Positions 1-9,124 are shown, counted from the stretch's first letter. The stretch: DNA of 64,000 nucleotides from an uncultured Oscillospiraceae bacterium (GCA_910586535.1 CAJUHS010000006.1:1-64000), one strand, 5' to 3'. Numbers and translations are program-made. The notes: generated by a model not told the origin, from the sequence alone.

Positions 1-446
1 TAGCAGTTTACCCCTCCCAAATGCCTCGTGTTCTTCATAATGTTCAAAAACGGGGCAAACTCGCTGCTTTCGCGTCTGTCGCTGTCAACTCCATTTGCTA
101 TGGCGATAAAGCGTACGCCGCGCTCTTTGAACATGACTTCTGTGTAAAATCCCACTTGCAGATAATCCCTGCCGACACGACTTAAATCCTTTACCAGCAC
201 ATGGGAGATTTCCCCGCTTTCAATTCCCGCAATCATGCGTTTCCAATTCGGACGCTCGAAGTTTGCACCAGACCAACCGTCGTCCGTAAAGTGGACGCAA
301 TTTGTAAAGCCCTGCTCCCTTGCATAATCTTCAAGCAGCTTCTTTTGATTGATTATGCTGTTGCTGTCGCCTGTGAGGTCGTCGTCGCGGCTCAAACGCT
401 CGTATAATGCGGTTATCTTGCCCTTGTCAGTTTTCCTTGCTTTCAT
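1..446 (-). CDS. Large serine recombinase, N-terminal part (runs off window)
   Basis: The frame is open from an ATG at 446 with an AAAGGAG ribosome site just upstream to the window edge (148 codons). It reads as the catalytic resolvase domain of the TnpX/TndX-type large serine recombinases that excise and insert conjugative or mobilizable elements: the YERLSRDDD start carrying the nucleophile serine, a DDGWSGANFERP stretch, KDLSRVGRDYLQVGFYTE, and the NGVDSD region. After the APFLNIM stretch the remaining visible residues (KNTRHLGGVN) do not look like the SEWYLRD continuation I expect for this family, so the gene may itself be interrupted just left of the window. That is a guess from a few residues. 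It starts about 30 bases from the broken end of a phage tail gene and reads away from it, as in Tn4451-type elements where the recombinase gene lies next to one end. Confidence 0.8.
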   Translation of the reverse strand, partial: MKARKTDKGKITALYERLSRDDDLTGDSNSIINQKKLLEDYAREQGFTNCVHFTDDGWSGANFERPNWKRMIAGIESGEISHVLVKDLSRVGRDYLQVGFYTEVMFKERGVRFIAIANGVDSDRRESSEFAPFLNIMKNTRHLGGVNC

Positions 447-461
447 TGAAGTTTCTCCTTT

Positions 462-488
462 CTATGGGCGATTTCTTATCCCCCTTTC
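462..488. other. Inferred junction between prophage tail gene and the serine-recombinase element
   Basis: On the minus strand the tail-gene frame keeps its family character up to the VICYE residues. It then runs into seven unrelated residues and a stop, and is followed at once by the recombinase ribosome site. The breakpoint therefore lies in roughly 470-485. A GA dinucleotide sits there, which fits TnpX-type insertion, but the target duplication or the other end cannot be seen in this window. Confidence 0.55.
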
Positions 489-1880
489 ATAGCATATAAC
501 TTCTGCGGTTTTATCATCCGTCATGGTACGAATACGATACACGTCATTTACAATCTGCACCTGCTTTTCGTTATCAATGGAAAGCCTCTTTGTGTCTTGA
601 AATGGCAGCTTGAACTCCAACGTATCAGCGCCATTTACTTCACTGGTAACGATAATATCAAATGCATTTTCCAGCACTGATTCCCAGGCCCCGTTTTCAT
701 CCAGCACCACAGAACGTGCAAAGCCAAGCTTATCATAAGGCGCCTTTGGAATATCGTGCAGCTGAATGTCGGTTACTTTTGGTGTTTTGCTGGTATCCGT
801 TGTCGTAAGTGTGATACGAAAACGGATATATTTTTGGTTTGGTGATTGCAACTCTCCGTTTGTGCCAATCGACTGCCATGCAGACCATTCCACCAAATCT
901 TGCGAGGTAGCTGTTTCCACCAGAGAGATTGCATTAACACCTGCTGTATATTCACTGGTAACAGAAACTCGGCCGCTACCAGATAAGGCGCAAGAGGTCG
1001 GTATCGTCGTAAGCTGTCCGCTTTCCGGGTAAACACCATCTGTCGCACGAAGCATAACTGCACCGGGCTCTGTATGGCCATCGACATTTTCCGACATATC
1101 TCCCGCATTTGCACAAAGAGACGACAAAAAATACTCTGCCAAATCTGCTGCTGTCATATCTGAAGCACAGTCCAAGAACCAATCATCAAAGCCACCCGCG
1201 TAGTAATAGGTATCTGCATGCATACCCATAACAATATCGGCGGTACAAGAACGATTTAATTCACCGGTAAAGGTTAATACATCTGAAATAAAAACTTCAC
1301 CGCTGTCACGATCACCAACAACATAAGTGAACTGCTTGTTATCCGGCTCGATAACACCAGCGATAAAGTACCAGCCGCCATTAACCAGAGAAAAACTCGG
1401 CGTCACCGTCTTATCTAGGATAAGTGAACCCGATGAGTTATACAGCATAATTCTTGGCTTTCCAGAATACAGCGATAAATACAAAATCAGCTGTCCTGGT
1501 CCATAACGGGTATTGAAAATCGGACAGAAAGTATTACCAACAGAATATGTCGTCGGGTTCATCCAGCCACCCACCACAATGCGCTCTCCAAGCTCTGCAA
1601 AGATACTTCCATCATTGGTTACTTGAAGATGTGTTTTCTCTGTGGTCGGATTATTGATGTTCATACGAAACTGGCGGCCCTTCTGACTGCTTTTCAAACT
1701 TGCAGTCGTACCACTCCAGTTAATGATGGTCATCTTTCTATCATTTCTGGAAGAGTCGATGAGCTTGTCATCTGCATCTGGCTCTGACTCATTAAAACGC
1801 CATAAGCCACTCATCCCTTCAATATAGGGAAACTCGCCAGTAAAATCTGTCTGGCTTGTAAGAATACTTTTAACAGCCAC
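462..1880 (-). pseudogene. Phage tail protein (ReqiPepy6 Gp37-like), 3' end truncated by insertion
   Basis: 472 residues from a GTG at 1880 with GGAGGTGAT upstream. The N-terminal two thirds contain a concanavalin/LamG-like beta-rich stretch (about residues 20-260) suggesting carbohydrate or surface contact. The last 110 residues match the start of the Gp37-like tail domain of siphoviruses (SVVLDENGAWESVLENAFD, then VYRIRTMTDDKTAEVICYE). That domain normally continues for hundreds more residues as the tail-tip or fibre-base protein. Here it is cut after VICYE and ends with RGIRNRP and a stop. It follows the distal tail protein with a 4-base gap, as expected for the next gene of a siphovirus tail module. 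Receptor binding is inferred from position. Confidence 0.7.
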
Positions 1881-1884
1881 ATCA

Positions 1885-2667
1885 TCACCTCCATCTGCTG
1901 TTCGCTTGAATATTTAATTCCGAAAAAGTTGCATTTGAGGTGGCAACCACCACCATATTACTTCCGGTTTCTAGCACCGGGAAGTTTAGCTCATACAAAA
2001 GAGGCAGACCATTTCGCAGTGTATTTCCAGAGGAATCCACCACCTTTGCGGTTACAAGAGACGTATCCACAATCAGTGTTTCTCCTTCAGAAAGCGCACC
2101 GCTGACACGAAGCTCATCTCCACCAGTAATGATAGAAATATAACTGTCGGTTTCTGCGCTAACAACACCCTGGATAGAATACACCGGTTCTGCTGTAGTA
2201 TTTCCGGTCTCACGTAATACCTCATGCTCTCCCTCTGCAGATATAACAAAGGTTTCATCCTCTAAGGCATAACCGTATGGATCCGGGCAGATAAAATTAA
2301 GTGTAAAAGTTCCTGAAAAACGAAGTAGTCTCTCGCAATCTACTGCATCGGATAAGCGGGCCTTAAAATATCTATCCGGCACCTCATCTAATATAAGCTG
2401 TTTTAATCCTTTTGTTGGATCCAGCCACTCTGCCATTTCATCTAGGACAGACACCAGCGTAGCAAAATCCTTCTGTGGATAGATATAGCAGGTAAGCGTA
2501 ATGGTACGCTCACCGCTATCACATCCAAAATCCGCCACACCCGCTTTTCCGGGTACGGTTTCATAAAAGTTACGCAAAGCAGGGGAAACCTGCCATGAGG
2601 TCAGCCTTGCTTTGATTTTCATATTTTTCGAGTTGATTCCGTTAAATTGAAATCCCAAAACTGCCAC
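1885..2667 (-). CDS. Distal tail protein (Dit, Sipho_tail family)
   Basis: 260 residues. The N-terminus (FQFNGINSKNMKIKA), the VPGKAGVADFG loop and the TITLTCYIYP strand are typical of the Dit/gp19.1-like family, which forms the hexameric hub joining the tail tube to the baseplate. Mid-protein LDEVPDRYFKARL and a cysteine-proline turn in FICPDPYGYALE are also characteristic. The C-terminal half (about 145-260) is a beta-rich galectin-like domain. It lies directly after the tape measure gene with a 4-base gap, the conserved order TMP-Dit-tail protein. No defects are visible. Confidence 0.85.
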   Translation of the reverse strand: MAVLGFQFNGINSKNMKIKARLTSWQVSPALRNFYETVPGKAGVADFGCDSGERTITLTCYIYPQKDFATLVSVLDEMAEWLDPTKGLKQLILDEVPDRYFKARLSDAVDCERLLRFSGTFTLNFICPDPYGYALEDETFVISAEGEHEVLRETGNTTAEPVYSIQGVVSAETDSYISIITGGDELRVSGALSEGETLIVDTSLVTAKVVDSSGNTLRNGLPLLYELNFPVLETGSNMVVVATSNATFSELNIQANSRWR

Positions 2668-2671
2668 CTCC

Positions 2672-5296
2672 TTATGCTGTCAGCACGCGGCCCTGGGCAC
2701 GAGAACCGGTCTGCATTAAGTTATAAAGCTCCTGCGATACCTTTCGAATATCGTCCTCGCTACGTACCACCATTTGCTGTACGGTTACAAGCGAACCATA
2801 CATACCCTCCATGATGGTAGAGCGACCTGTTGCACTGCTTTCTGTTAAAGCCTCTGCTGCACCTGCATCCAGTGAAAACTCTGTTGGAATAGAAGTCTCC
2901 ATATCCTTAGCTAGGCCATTCATGACAGTATTGATGTCATCTGCCATACCTTCCGCAGCAAGCACTGCGTCTTTACCGTTTGTGTTGATTGCACCTGCTA
3001 AACCTTCTACTAACATTTCACCAACCCAGCCCATTTTCTTGGACGGAGATGCAATACCAAAGAAGTCACAGATACCATCCCAGATAGATGAAATCCAGCC
3101 AGACACCTTATTCCAAAGCCAAGAAGCCAAGGACTGGATACCTTGCCAGAGACCTCTCACCAGGTTTGCACCAACATCGGCAAGCTGAGATACGCCTTTT
3201 CCAAATGCGGACACTAAGCCACTTAAAATCTGCGGCACTGCTTTTACAATCTCCACGATGATAGTAGGTAGGTTCTTTATCAAGGAAATAAAGAGTGTTA
3301 CACCTGCCTGAACAATCTGCGGAATACTGTTGATTAGCGCATTTACTACAGAACCGATGATTTCAGGAATTGCAGTCAATATCGTTGTGATAATTTCCGG
3401 CAGTGCCTGAATAAGCGCCACTAACAGTTCAATACCTGCATCAATAATCTGTGGAATTGACTCCAGCACTGCGGTTACGATGCCTTCAATAATCTGCGGA
3501 ATAGCCGCTACAATCGCAGTAATGATATCCGGCAGTGCAGATACTAGCGAGGTCAAAAGCTGAATACCCGCATCGATAATCTGTGGAATGGCGCTAATTA
3601 CAAAATCCACGATTGCAAGAATAATGGAAGGCAGTGCTTCAATCAGTACCGGAATTGCCTCCAGTAAGCCTTGTGCAAGGCCCATGATAAGCTGCAAAGC
3701 TGCGTCCAAAATAAGTGGTAGATTTTCTATCAGCGTTTGCACCACAGTAGTTAATATCTGAATGATGGTAGGAATCAGTTCAGGAAGTGCTGTGGCAATA
3801 CCTGTCGCTAAGGTAGCAATTACCTGCATTGCTGCTTCTGCCAATTTAGGCAGTAAGCTAAGCAGGCCGTTTACCAACTCAAGCACAATCATCACTGCCG
3901 CCTCTGCTAAGGTAGGAAGTGCAGATACAATACCGTCAATCAAAGTAACGATAATATCTACGCCCGCTTCCAAGAGCGCAGGTAAGCTAGCCAACAGCGC
4001 CTGACCTATCATCGGGATAATGGTCGAAAGCTGGTTTAGTAAAACATCTACGATGCCCTTCATGCCTTCTGCAAAGGTCTCAGCGGAACCAGCAGTTCCT
4101 TCCAAAACACCCTGCAAGCCTTCTCCCATCATAGCAACAAACGGTACCATTTCCTTTAGTACGTCAGCTGCCATAAATTTTAATGTTGTCATAATCGGTT
4201 CTGCGATGGCGCCAAGCTGTGCATAAGCGTCGGTAAGCTCAGCCTGGGCACGTCTGGCGTCCATCACATCACCATTGAGTTCCTTATAATTTTCTGCTGC
4301 TTCTTCATACAGACCATTCAAAGTTCCGGTAATGAGAGCAGCTCGCTCTTGTTCAGAGGTACATGCATCCAAAGATGCCTGGAATTCATCTTCTGATAGA
4401 CCGGCCCAGTTGAGCGCGTCTGCAAGAACACCGGTAAGCTGTCCGGTTTTCGCAGTCTCATTTGCTGCCTCCGTTAAACCTTCGATTGGAAGGCTATCAC
4501 CAAAGGTAGCCCATACACCAGCAGCAATGTCTGTCCACTGCGTCAGCTCTTCTTCCGTTTCACATAGCTTAGCCAGATGGTTAACCGCCTCAACGCTTCG
4601 ATCCTCTTCACCTAAAATAGAATAAAAATCAGTGTAGGCAGTACCTGCTTGTTCAGCAGTAAAGCCTGCGGTAGTAAAAGCAGCATCCAGCTTTGCCTGG
4701 TCTTCACGATATTCCTGTGTAGACTCCGCTAAATCCAGAAAGCTTTTGGTAAGTCCTGCAAGTGCTGCGCCGGCAGCTGCAACAGAGGCGCCAATAGCAA
4801 CACCCATGCCTTTTACAACGGAGCCGACCTTTTCTAGCTTGGAAGAGGCATTGTCTGCATCTTTTGCAGCACCCTCCATTTCATCGCCAAACTTATCAGC
4901 CTGCTTTCCGGCTTGCTGCATTTCATCACCAAGCTCATCAATGGCACTTTCATTTTGCTCAAGCTCACGCTCCATTTTATTGAGCTCTGCTGTTGCATTG
5001 TTAAGTTGAATCTGCCAGTTTTGTGTTCTTCGGTCATTCTCACCAAAGGACTCCGCCGCATTAGAAAGCGCCGAGCGCAGCGTTTCAATTTTCTTTTTTT
5101 GTGCCTCGATTTCCTTATTCAGCACCTGGTTTCTTGCAGTCAGCGCCTGAATGGAATTATCGTTTTTATCAAACTGCGAGGTCACAACCTTCATTTCCGA
5201 ACCAAGGACTTTGAAAGACTGGTTGATTTCGGACAAGGCCTTCTTGAATTCCTTTTCACCTTCAAGACCAATCTTCAAACCAAAATTATCCGCCAT
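2672..5296 (-). CDS. Phage tail tape measure protein
   Basis: 874 residues from ATG 5296 (AAGGAGGTGG upstream; the TTG just before it is less well spaced). The N-terminal third is charged and coiled-coil-like. A hydrophobic segment follows near residues 165-185, then a long alternating hydrophobic region with about 44-residue repeats, each beginning near IPQII and containing an ALPEII-type core, between roughly residues 420 and 720. The C-terminal part has a SxWDGICDFFGIASPSKKM motif common to Gram-positive phage tape measures. The protein sets tail length and leaves the tail during DNA ejection. The size is modest for the family. It sits directly after the tail chaperones, the expected place. 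Confidence 0.9.
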   Translation of the reverse strand: MADNFGLKIGLEGEKEFKKALSEINQSFKVLGSEMKVVTSQFDKNDNSIQALTARNQVLNKEIEAQKKKIETLRSALSNAAESFGENDRRTQNWQIQLNNATAELNKMERELEQNESAIDELGDEMQQAGKQADKFGDEMEGAAKDADNASSKLEKVGSVVKGMGVAIGASVAAAGAALAGLTKSFLDLAESTQEYREDQAKLDAAFTTAGFTAEQAGTAYTDFYSILGEEDRSVEAVNHLAKLCETEEELTQWTDIAAGVWATFGDSLPIEGLTEAANETAKTGQLTGVLADALNWAGLSEDEFQASLDACTSEQERAALITGTLNGLYEEAAENYKELNGDVMDARRAQAELTDAYAQLGAIAEPIMTTLKFMAADVLKEMVPFVAMMGEGLQGVLEGTAGSAETFAEGMKGIVDVLLNQLSTIIPMIGQALLASLPALLEAGVDIIVTLIDGIVSALPTLAEAAVMIVLELVNGLLSLLPKLAEAAMQVIATLATGIATALPELIPTIIQILTTVVQTLIENLPLILDAALQLIMGLAQGLLEAIPVLIEALPSIILAIVDFVISAIPQIIDAGIQLLTSLVSALPDIITAIVAAIPQIIEGIVTAVLESIPQIIDAGIELLVALIQALPEIITTILTAIPEIIGSVVNALINSIPQIVQAGVTLFISLIKNLPTIIVEIVKAVPQILSGLVSAFGKGVSQLADVGANLVRGLWQGIQSLASWLWNKVSGWISSIWDGICDFFGIASPSKKMGWVGEMLVEGLAGAINTNGKDAVLAAEGMADDINTVMNGLAKDMETSIPTEFSLDAGAAEALTESSATGRSTIMEGMYGSLVTVQQMVVRSEDDIRKVSQELYNLMQTGSRAQGRVLTA

Positions 5297-5308
5297 CAAA
5301 CCACCTCC

Positions 5309-5880
5309 TTAGATTCCGTCCGGGATAATATCATCGATATACATTTCGCGTTTTGGCTTTGCCATACCGCTGTACTGTTTGTGACATTCCCAAAGGTCTA
5401 ACAACAAGCCAAACGGCATCAACTCAACCTCTTCTATAGACAGATGAAGATGAGCGATGCCGTAATATAAAAGTCGAGTAAATAACTCTTCGTCACTTAC
5501 TCGACCACCGCGTTTTTTGAATTGTCCTCACTTACTACGTTCCTTTTCGTCCCCTTATAAAGAGCCTCCGTAATTGCTGCCTTGTAACCAGCAAGGTCCA
5601 AAGGTGTAGTCAAAAGCTCTACCACATCCTCGGTAAGCAGATCACGTTTTGCGTCTTTATTTTTCAGGTTATGAATAAGAATCGACTGGTTTGCCAAGAG
5701 TGTAATAAGCCATACGATTTCACCGATGGCCATTTCAAAGTTTTCACTCTTCATGAGCTTTTCACCCAAGTTTTCAAGGCCGCCATAACGACCAGCGATT
5801 TCCTTGGTAGCTTTTGTGGTAAGGATAAGCTCGTAATCCTCACCGCCGATTATAATGTTTGCGCTACGTTCCATATCCAT
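5309..5880 (-). CDS. Tail assembly chaperone, -1 frameshift long form (gpGT-like)
   Basis: At 5518-5512 the minus strand reads A-AAA-AAC in the correct phase (codons TCA AAA AAC of the short form). A -1 slip there continues as S-K-K-R-G-G-R-V-S-D-E-E and stays open for about 67 further codons to TAA at 5309-5311. This second part (LFTRLLYYGIAHLHLSIEEVELMPF) is the typical T-domain of Firmicutes siphophages, which recruits the tail tube subunit. No start codon with a ribosome site precedes it, so frameshift synthesis is the natural explanation. The shift itself is inferred from the heptamer and gene order. Confidence 0.8.
5497..5880 (-). CDS. Tail assembly chaperone, short form (gpG-like)
   Basis: 127 residues, between the major tail protein and the tape measure, the universal position of the gpG-type chaperone that coats the tape measure during tail assembly. 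It is rich in charged and helical segments (TTKATKEIAGRYGGLENLGEKL). I recognise it mainly by position and by the overlapping second frame. It ends at a TAA just after a slippery heptamer, so ribosomes that do not shift make this short product. Confidence 0.8.
   Translation of the reverse strand: MDMERSANIIIGGEDYELILTTKATKEIAGRYGGLENLGEKLMKSENFEMAIGEIVWLITLLANQSILIHNLKNKDAKRDLLTEDVVELLTTPLDLAGYKAAITEALYKGTKRNVVSEDNSKNAVVE
5512..5518 (-). promoter_or_regulatory. Slippery heptamer A AAA AAC for programmed -1 frameshift
   Basis: A run of six A followed by C on the minus strand, in the X-XXY-YYZ phase relative to the short chaperone frame. It lies 9-15 bases before that frame's stop, the arrangement seen in lambda G/GT and many siphophages. 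I did not identify a clear downstream pseudoknot by eye. Confidence 0.8.
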
Positions 5881-5883
5881 CGA

Positions 5884-6486
5884 TTAACCCTCCTCGTTAG
5901 TAGTTGCTGTAATCACAGGCTCATAAACAGTGTTATACCAATTTGCGATTGTTTCATTGGATACGCTGTTTTCACCCTCAGTAACCTCTGCCTTCCAAGG
6001 ATGTCTGCCGCCAGCATCTGCCTTGTTACGAGTCAGTACAGTACCCTCGATAGTAGGTGTAGAGAAGGTAATGCTATCACCCTTAGTAGCAAGGTTTGTA
6101 GCAGGGATACCAAACTTCACACGATACAACCAGTAATACTTATATTTGCCATTGGATTTCTTTGCTCTAAAACCGATAGCTACCGGAGAGCCGCCATCCT
6201 CACCGCCGGAAATAAGCACATGATTATCGTCAATCACTGCACCGGTAAGATCAGATGCTGCTGTAGAACCGATATCGTCGATACCAAGCGCAAGAATTTC
6301 GGACTTAAATTCCTTTACAATCTCCGCAGCACCGTCATCTGCATAAAGTGTTGCTTCAGCAAGCTCTACAGAAAGCTCTGCCGAGATAGCCTTCGCAAGC
6401 TACACAGGCGTATCGTAGGTTTCATTACCAGACTCGTCCTCGGTAATTTTTGCGTAGTACAATTTATCAAGACCAATTGTAGCCAT
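5884..6486 (-). pseudogene. Major tail (tube) protein with in-frame amber codon
   Basis: The gene starts at ATG 6486 (GGAGG upstream, 2 bases after the preceding gene). It reads MATIGLDKLYYAKITEDESG, then meets TAG at 6402-6400 (codon 29), and continues in the same frame as LAKAISAELSVELAEATLYADDG and on to the stop at 5884. The stretch before and after the amber is continuous with the phi13-type/Gram-positive major tail protein family (TPV-Q-LAKAISAE is the expected run), so CAG to TAG is the likely change. An alternative start downstream (MIDDNH at 6237) has no family support. The product normally polymerises into the tail tube, so this lesion alone should block tail assembly unless suppressed. 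Confidence 0.8.
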
Positions 6487-6488
6487 AA

Positions 6489-6830
6489 TCATTCCTCCAA
6501 TTCATAATGTTTTGCCACGTCAATGGCGTAATGATGGTACCCGGTGTCGTTTTCACGCTCGATGTACCTTCTGTCTGTTATCGTAAAATCCGAAGCAAGT
6601 AGGCCTCGAACAATACTGTTTTTGATTTTTATATAGTTGCCTTTACAAAAGAGCGAGAGCCTCACTTCCTGTACTTCAAGGCCCGGCGTATTATCCGCAT
6701 GCAGCTCAAATGTATCTACTAGCGGCAAGATAACCACATAGGTTTCTGGCGCTGTCCCTTCAAATACACTGGTTTCTGCTGGTATAGAAAGGCTCTCCAG
6801 TAATTCCTTACATTCCTTTAATATACTCAA
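6489..6830 (-). CDS. Tail terminator / tail completion-like protein
   Basis: 113 residues, between the HK97 gp10-like gene and the major tail protein, where siphophages encode the tail terminator that caps the tail tube. Features are a short acidic N-terminal helix, then alternating strands (TYVVILPLVDTFELHADN, VQEVRLSLFCKGNY) resembling minor capsid/tail completion families of Firmicutes phages. Its start overlaps the stop of the upstream gene. The assignment is mostly from gene order. Confidence 0.65.
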   Translation of the reverse strand: MSILKECKELLESLSIPAETSVFEGTAPETYVVILPLVDTFELHADNTPGLEVQEVRLSLFCKGNYIKIKNSIVRGLLASDFTITDRRYIERENDTGYHHYAIDVAKHYELEE

Positions 6831-7258
6831 AGCTTCGCCACCTCCGTTTCAAAGGTCTGCTTCATAGCCTCAATGCATTGCTTCTTCGAGGCGGTTTTTG
6901 CAGGCTTTAAAAATGGCTTTGCAGGCTGACCACTTTTACCATACTCGATAACATTGGCAAGTTTTGCATTGCTGCCGCCATCACTTCTGGGCTCAGAAAA
7001 ACCAACCTTAATGTTGAAGTTTCCGTTGCGGTCCATTTTTACGCCTGACAGACCAAGGGAGTCCTCCAGTTCACCAGTGGACCTGGAATCATACTTGGTG
7101 CCGCTGCCAATGACGGAGGATAGATTGCTTTTTGTTTTCTCAAGCACTACCTCGCCACCAGCCTCTAGCACTGTTTCTGCAATGGAGTCAAACTTGCTTC
7201 CCAGGCGAGACATACGCTCTAAAAATTCATCAGGCATTTTCACATCAACTCGTGCCAC
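6827..7258 (-). CDS. HK97 gp10 family head-tail protein
   Basis: 143 residues. The N-terminal helix (MPDEFLERMSRLGSKFDSIAETVLEAGGEVV) and the C-terminal KPAKPFLKPA-type motif (PAKPFLKPAKTASKKQCIEAMKQ) are hallmarks of the HK97 gp10 family, which joins the head connector to the tail. It overlaps both neighbours by a few bases in the head-closure/gp10/terminator order. Intact. Confidence 0.85.
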   Translation of the reverse strand: MARVDVKMPDEFLERMSRLGSKFDSIAETVLEAGGEVVLEKTKSNLSSVIGSGTKYDSRSTGELEDSLGLSGVKMDRNGNFNIKVGFSEPRSDGGSNAKLANVIEYGKSGQPAKPFLKPAKTASKKQCIEAMKQTFETEVAKL

Positions 7259-7583
7259 TGGAAACGACCTCCTTTGCTAAGACCTCCACATACATACCGC
7301 GACCTTTTACATCCTCCACAGAAGTAATTTCGTATCTTCCGTCCTCACAAATCAGCACCATTGCTGTTGTAACTTTGATATCTGGAATCACACGAAATCG
7401 AAATAGGTCTGTGGAATCGGTAAAGGTGCTGCGGTTAGCCCATTTCTCACTTCCATGTCGGCCTTCTCTATAGGCTCTTACGGAAGCCACCACCACATCG
7501 GTAATAGTAGAAAAACCCTCGTCATCTAAAACTTTTTGTTTCTCAACAAGGTCAATAAACGTGTTCATCTTTCCAAAGCTCAT
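7245..7583 (-). CDS. Phage head closure / head-tail adaptor protein
   Basis: 112 residues starting MSFGKMNTFIDLVEKQKV. The small beta-barrel pattern (DEGFSTITDVVVASVRAYREGRHGSEKWANR, then FRFRVIPDIKVTTAMVL and a GRYEITSVEDVKGRGMYVEVLA tail) matches the SPP1 gp16/HK97 gp7-type head closure family. This ring protein seals the connector after packaging. It lies 1 base after the connector gene and overlaps the gp10-like gene. Confidence 0.82.
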   Translation of the reverse strand: MSFGKMNTFIDLVEKQKVLDDEGFSTITDVVVASVRAYREGRHGSEKWANRSTFTDSTDLFRFRVIPDIKVTTAMVLICEDGRYEITSVEDVKGRGMYVEVLAKEVVSSGTS

Positions 7584-7584
7584 A

Positions 7585-7896
7585 TCACACCTTCCAATCT
7601 CGGTCCAGGCGCAATAGCAGATTTACGGTATTCCAGACCTGTTGACTAGCCTGAACATTATCTGCAAAGAAACCGCCTGTGGAACCGTCTCTGGATTCAT
7701 AAAAATGCGATGCCAGCATAATCACCGCTTGTTCTGTGGTGGCCGGCATCGTATTTTCTGTGTAGTATCCTTCAGAAATATGCTGATAGCTTTCCGCATA
7801 AGAAATGGCGGCAGTGATGAAATGCTCTATCAGTCCATCATCTGCCGAGTGCTCCAGAATCAGATTCTCTTTGACCTTACTTAAAAGCTCACTCAT
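7585..7896 (-). CDS. Head-tail connector protein (gp6-like, DNA packaging)
   Basis: About 103 residues from ATG 7896, chosen over the GTG at 7905 because GGAGG sits 8 bases upstream. All-helical, with the ITAAISYAESYQHI and EQAVIMLASHFYESRDG motifs common to the HK97 gp6/SPP1 gp15 connector family, and a C-terminal LLLRLDR. It forms the adaptor ring below the portal. It comes directly after the capsid gene, the standard position. Intact. Confidence 0.85.
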   Translation of the reverse strand: MSELLSKVKENLILEHSADDGLIEHFITAAISYAESYQHISEGYYTENTMPATTEQAVIMLASHFYESRDGSTGGFFADNVQASQQVWNTVNLLLRLDRDWKV

Positions 7897-7915
7897 CACT
7901 GCCACCTCCCATTAC

Positions 7916-9118
7916 TTAGGCGCCCATCTTAAGCACCTGAACTGCTTCAGGAAGCACCAACTTACCGTCTACACGTTCTTTAGCAACAAAGCCCACCATA
8001 CCGTTTCCGGCATAAAGCTCACGAAGCTCTGCAAAAGAACGAGTACCACGATCACCGATGTTGTAGTAGCTGAAATCACCAAAGGCGATGACAGGCTTAC
8101 CAGCAGCAACAGTAGGTACAAAAGGAGAAGTCAAAACATCGTAACCGAACAACTTACCAGGTTCACCGGCCTGGTTAGAAGGCTGCCAGAGATACTGTCC
8201 GTTTTCATCCTTAAGCTTTCTGATAACCGCAATTGTCTGGTCGTTCATGATGAACTTCGCGCTCTTACGGTAAGGACTCTTCAATGCATATACAAGGTTG
8301 ATGATTTCGTCCGCAGTGATTTCCGTTGCACTTGCTGCAGTTACACCAATCTGTGCACCACCAGTTTCTGCAAAGATACCGAGAGGCTTACCGTTACCAT
8401 CCCCGTTAAGGAAGGCATCCTCTTCTGCGTTTGCCAAAGCCTTGCCGAACTGCTTGATGATATAGTTTTCAAGCTGGAAGGCATTGTCGTACAAGAGCTC
8501 CTCGGTTACCTTTACTGCAACATGAAGCTTGTGGGCATCAAGATTAATCTGGCTGAAGGTAGCGTCACCAAAAGTAAGCTCTCCGCCTTCCTCAATCCAT
8601 GCAGCTGCAGGTTTGGCACTGGCAATGTTAATCTTGTGCTGCCCGCTAGTAGTGATTACGTTTGCAAGACCTCTGAAGATGTTTTCCTCAGTCAATACAT
8701 CGATAAGACGAGAGTCATATTCCTCCGGTACAAGATAGCCACCGTTTTCATCGATACCTTCAGAAAGCACATCGTTGATAGTACGGAAGTTGGTACGAAG
8801 TGCCTTAAGCATACCAGCCTTATACGCATCAGAAGCGCGGCCAGTTTTAACCTTACCGTCACCATTATCCTTGCCACCGTTCATAGGCTTATGGGTGATA
8901 GGAGTGTTCACAGGCTTGTTAAGCTCAGACTCCATCATTTCCATTGCCTGCATACGTTCAATTTCAGAAGTGTAATTCTGTACCTTCTGTTCCATCTCTG
9001 CATAGGTCTTTGCATCGTCGGCAGAAAGCAAACCGTCTTTATCACGCTTTGTTTCTACAAATGCCTTAGCTGCTTCCCATGCTTTGTTACGCTTTTCTCT
9101 AAGTTCTAAAATAGTCAT
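7916..9118 (-). CDS. Major capsid protein, HK97 fold
   Basis: 400 residues. The N-terminal delta-domain (about 1-105) is a charged coiled coil (REKRNKAWEAAKAFVETKRDKDGLL) that serves as scaffold and is removed by the prohead protease. The shell domain starts near AYKAGMLKALRTNFR and contains SEGIDENGGYLVPEEYDSRLID and YRKSAKFIMNDQTIAVIRKLKDENGQYLWQPS, classic HK97-family signatures. It is preceded by the ClpP-like protease and followed by connector genes. Full length for the family and intact, unlike several neighbours. Confidence 0.95.
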   Translation of the reverse strand: MTILELREKRNKAWEAAKAFVETKRDKDGLLSADDAKTYAEMEQKVQNYTSEIERMQAMEMMESELNKPVNTPITHKPMNGGKDNGDGKVKTGRASDAYKAGMLKALRTNFRTINDVLSEGIDENGGYLVPEEYDSRLIDVLTEENIFRGLANVITTSGQHKINIASAKPAAAWIEEGGELTFGDATFSQINLDAHKLHVAVKVTEELLYDNAFQLENYIIKQFGKALANAEEDAFLNGDGNGKPLGIFAETGGAQIGVTAASATEITADEIINLVYALKSPYRKSAKFIMNDQTIAVIRKLKDENGQYLWQPSNQAGEPGKLFGYDVLTSPFVPTVAAGKPVIAFGDFSYYNIGDRGTRSFAELRELYAGNGMVGFVAKERVDGKLVLPEAVQVLKMGA

Positions 9119-9124
9119 AATAAA

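Noticed and set aside
5884..6237. A short major tail protein starting at MIDDNH
   Set aside because: The family's N-terminal part is present in frame upstream, interrupted only by the amber codon.
6400..6402. Alternative genetic code (TAG or TAA read as glutamine) in the prophage
   Set aside because: Several prophage genes end in TAA and the small terminase ends in TAG at the expected length. Frameshift lesions in other genes also point to ordinary decay.
7805..9109. A 434-codon open frame on the plus strand
   Set aside because: It is the antisense shadow of the major capsid gene, with no ribosome site and no family resemblance.
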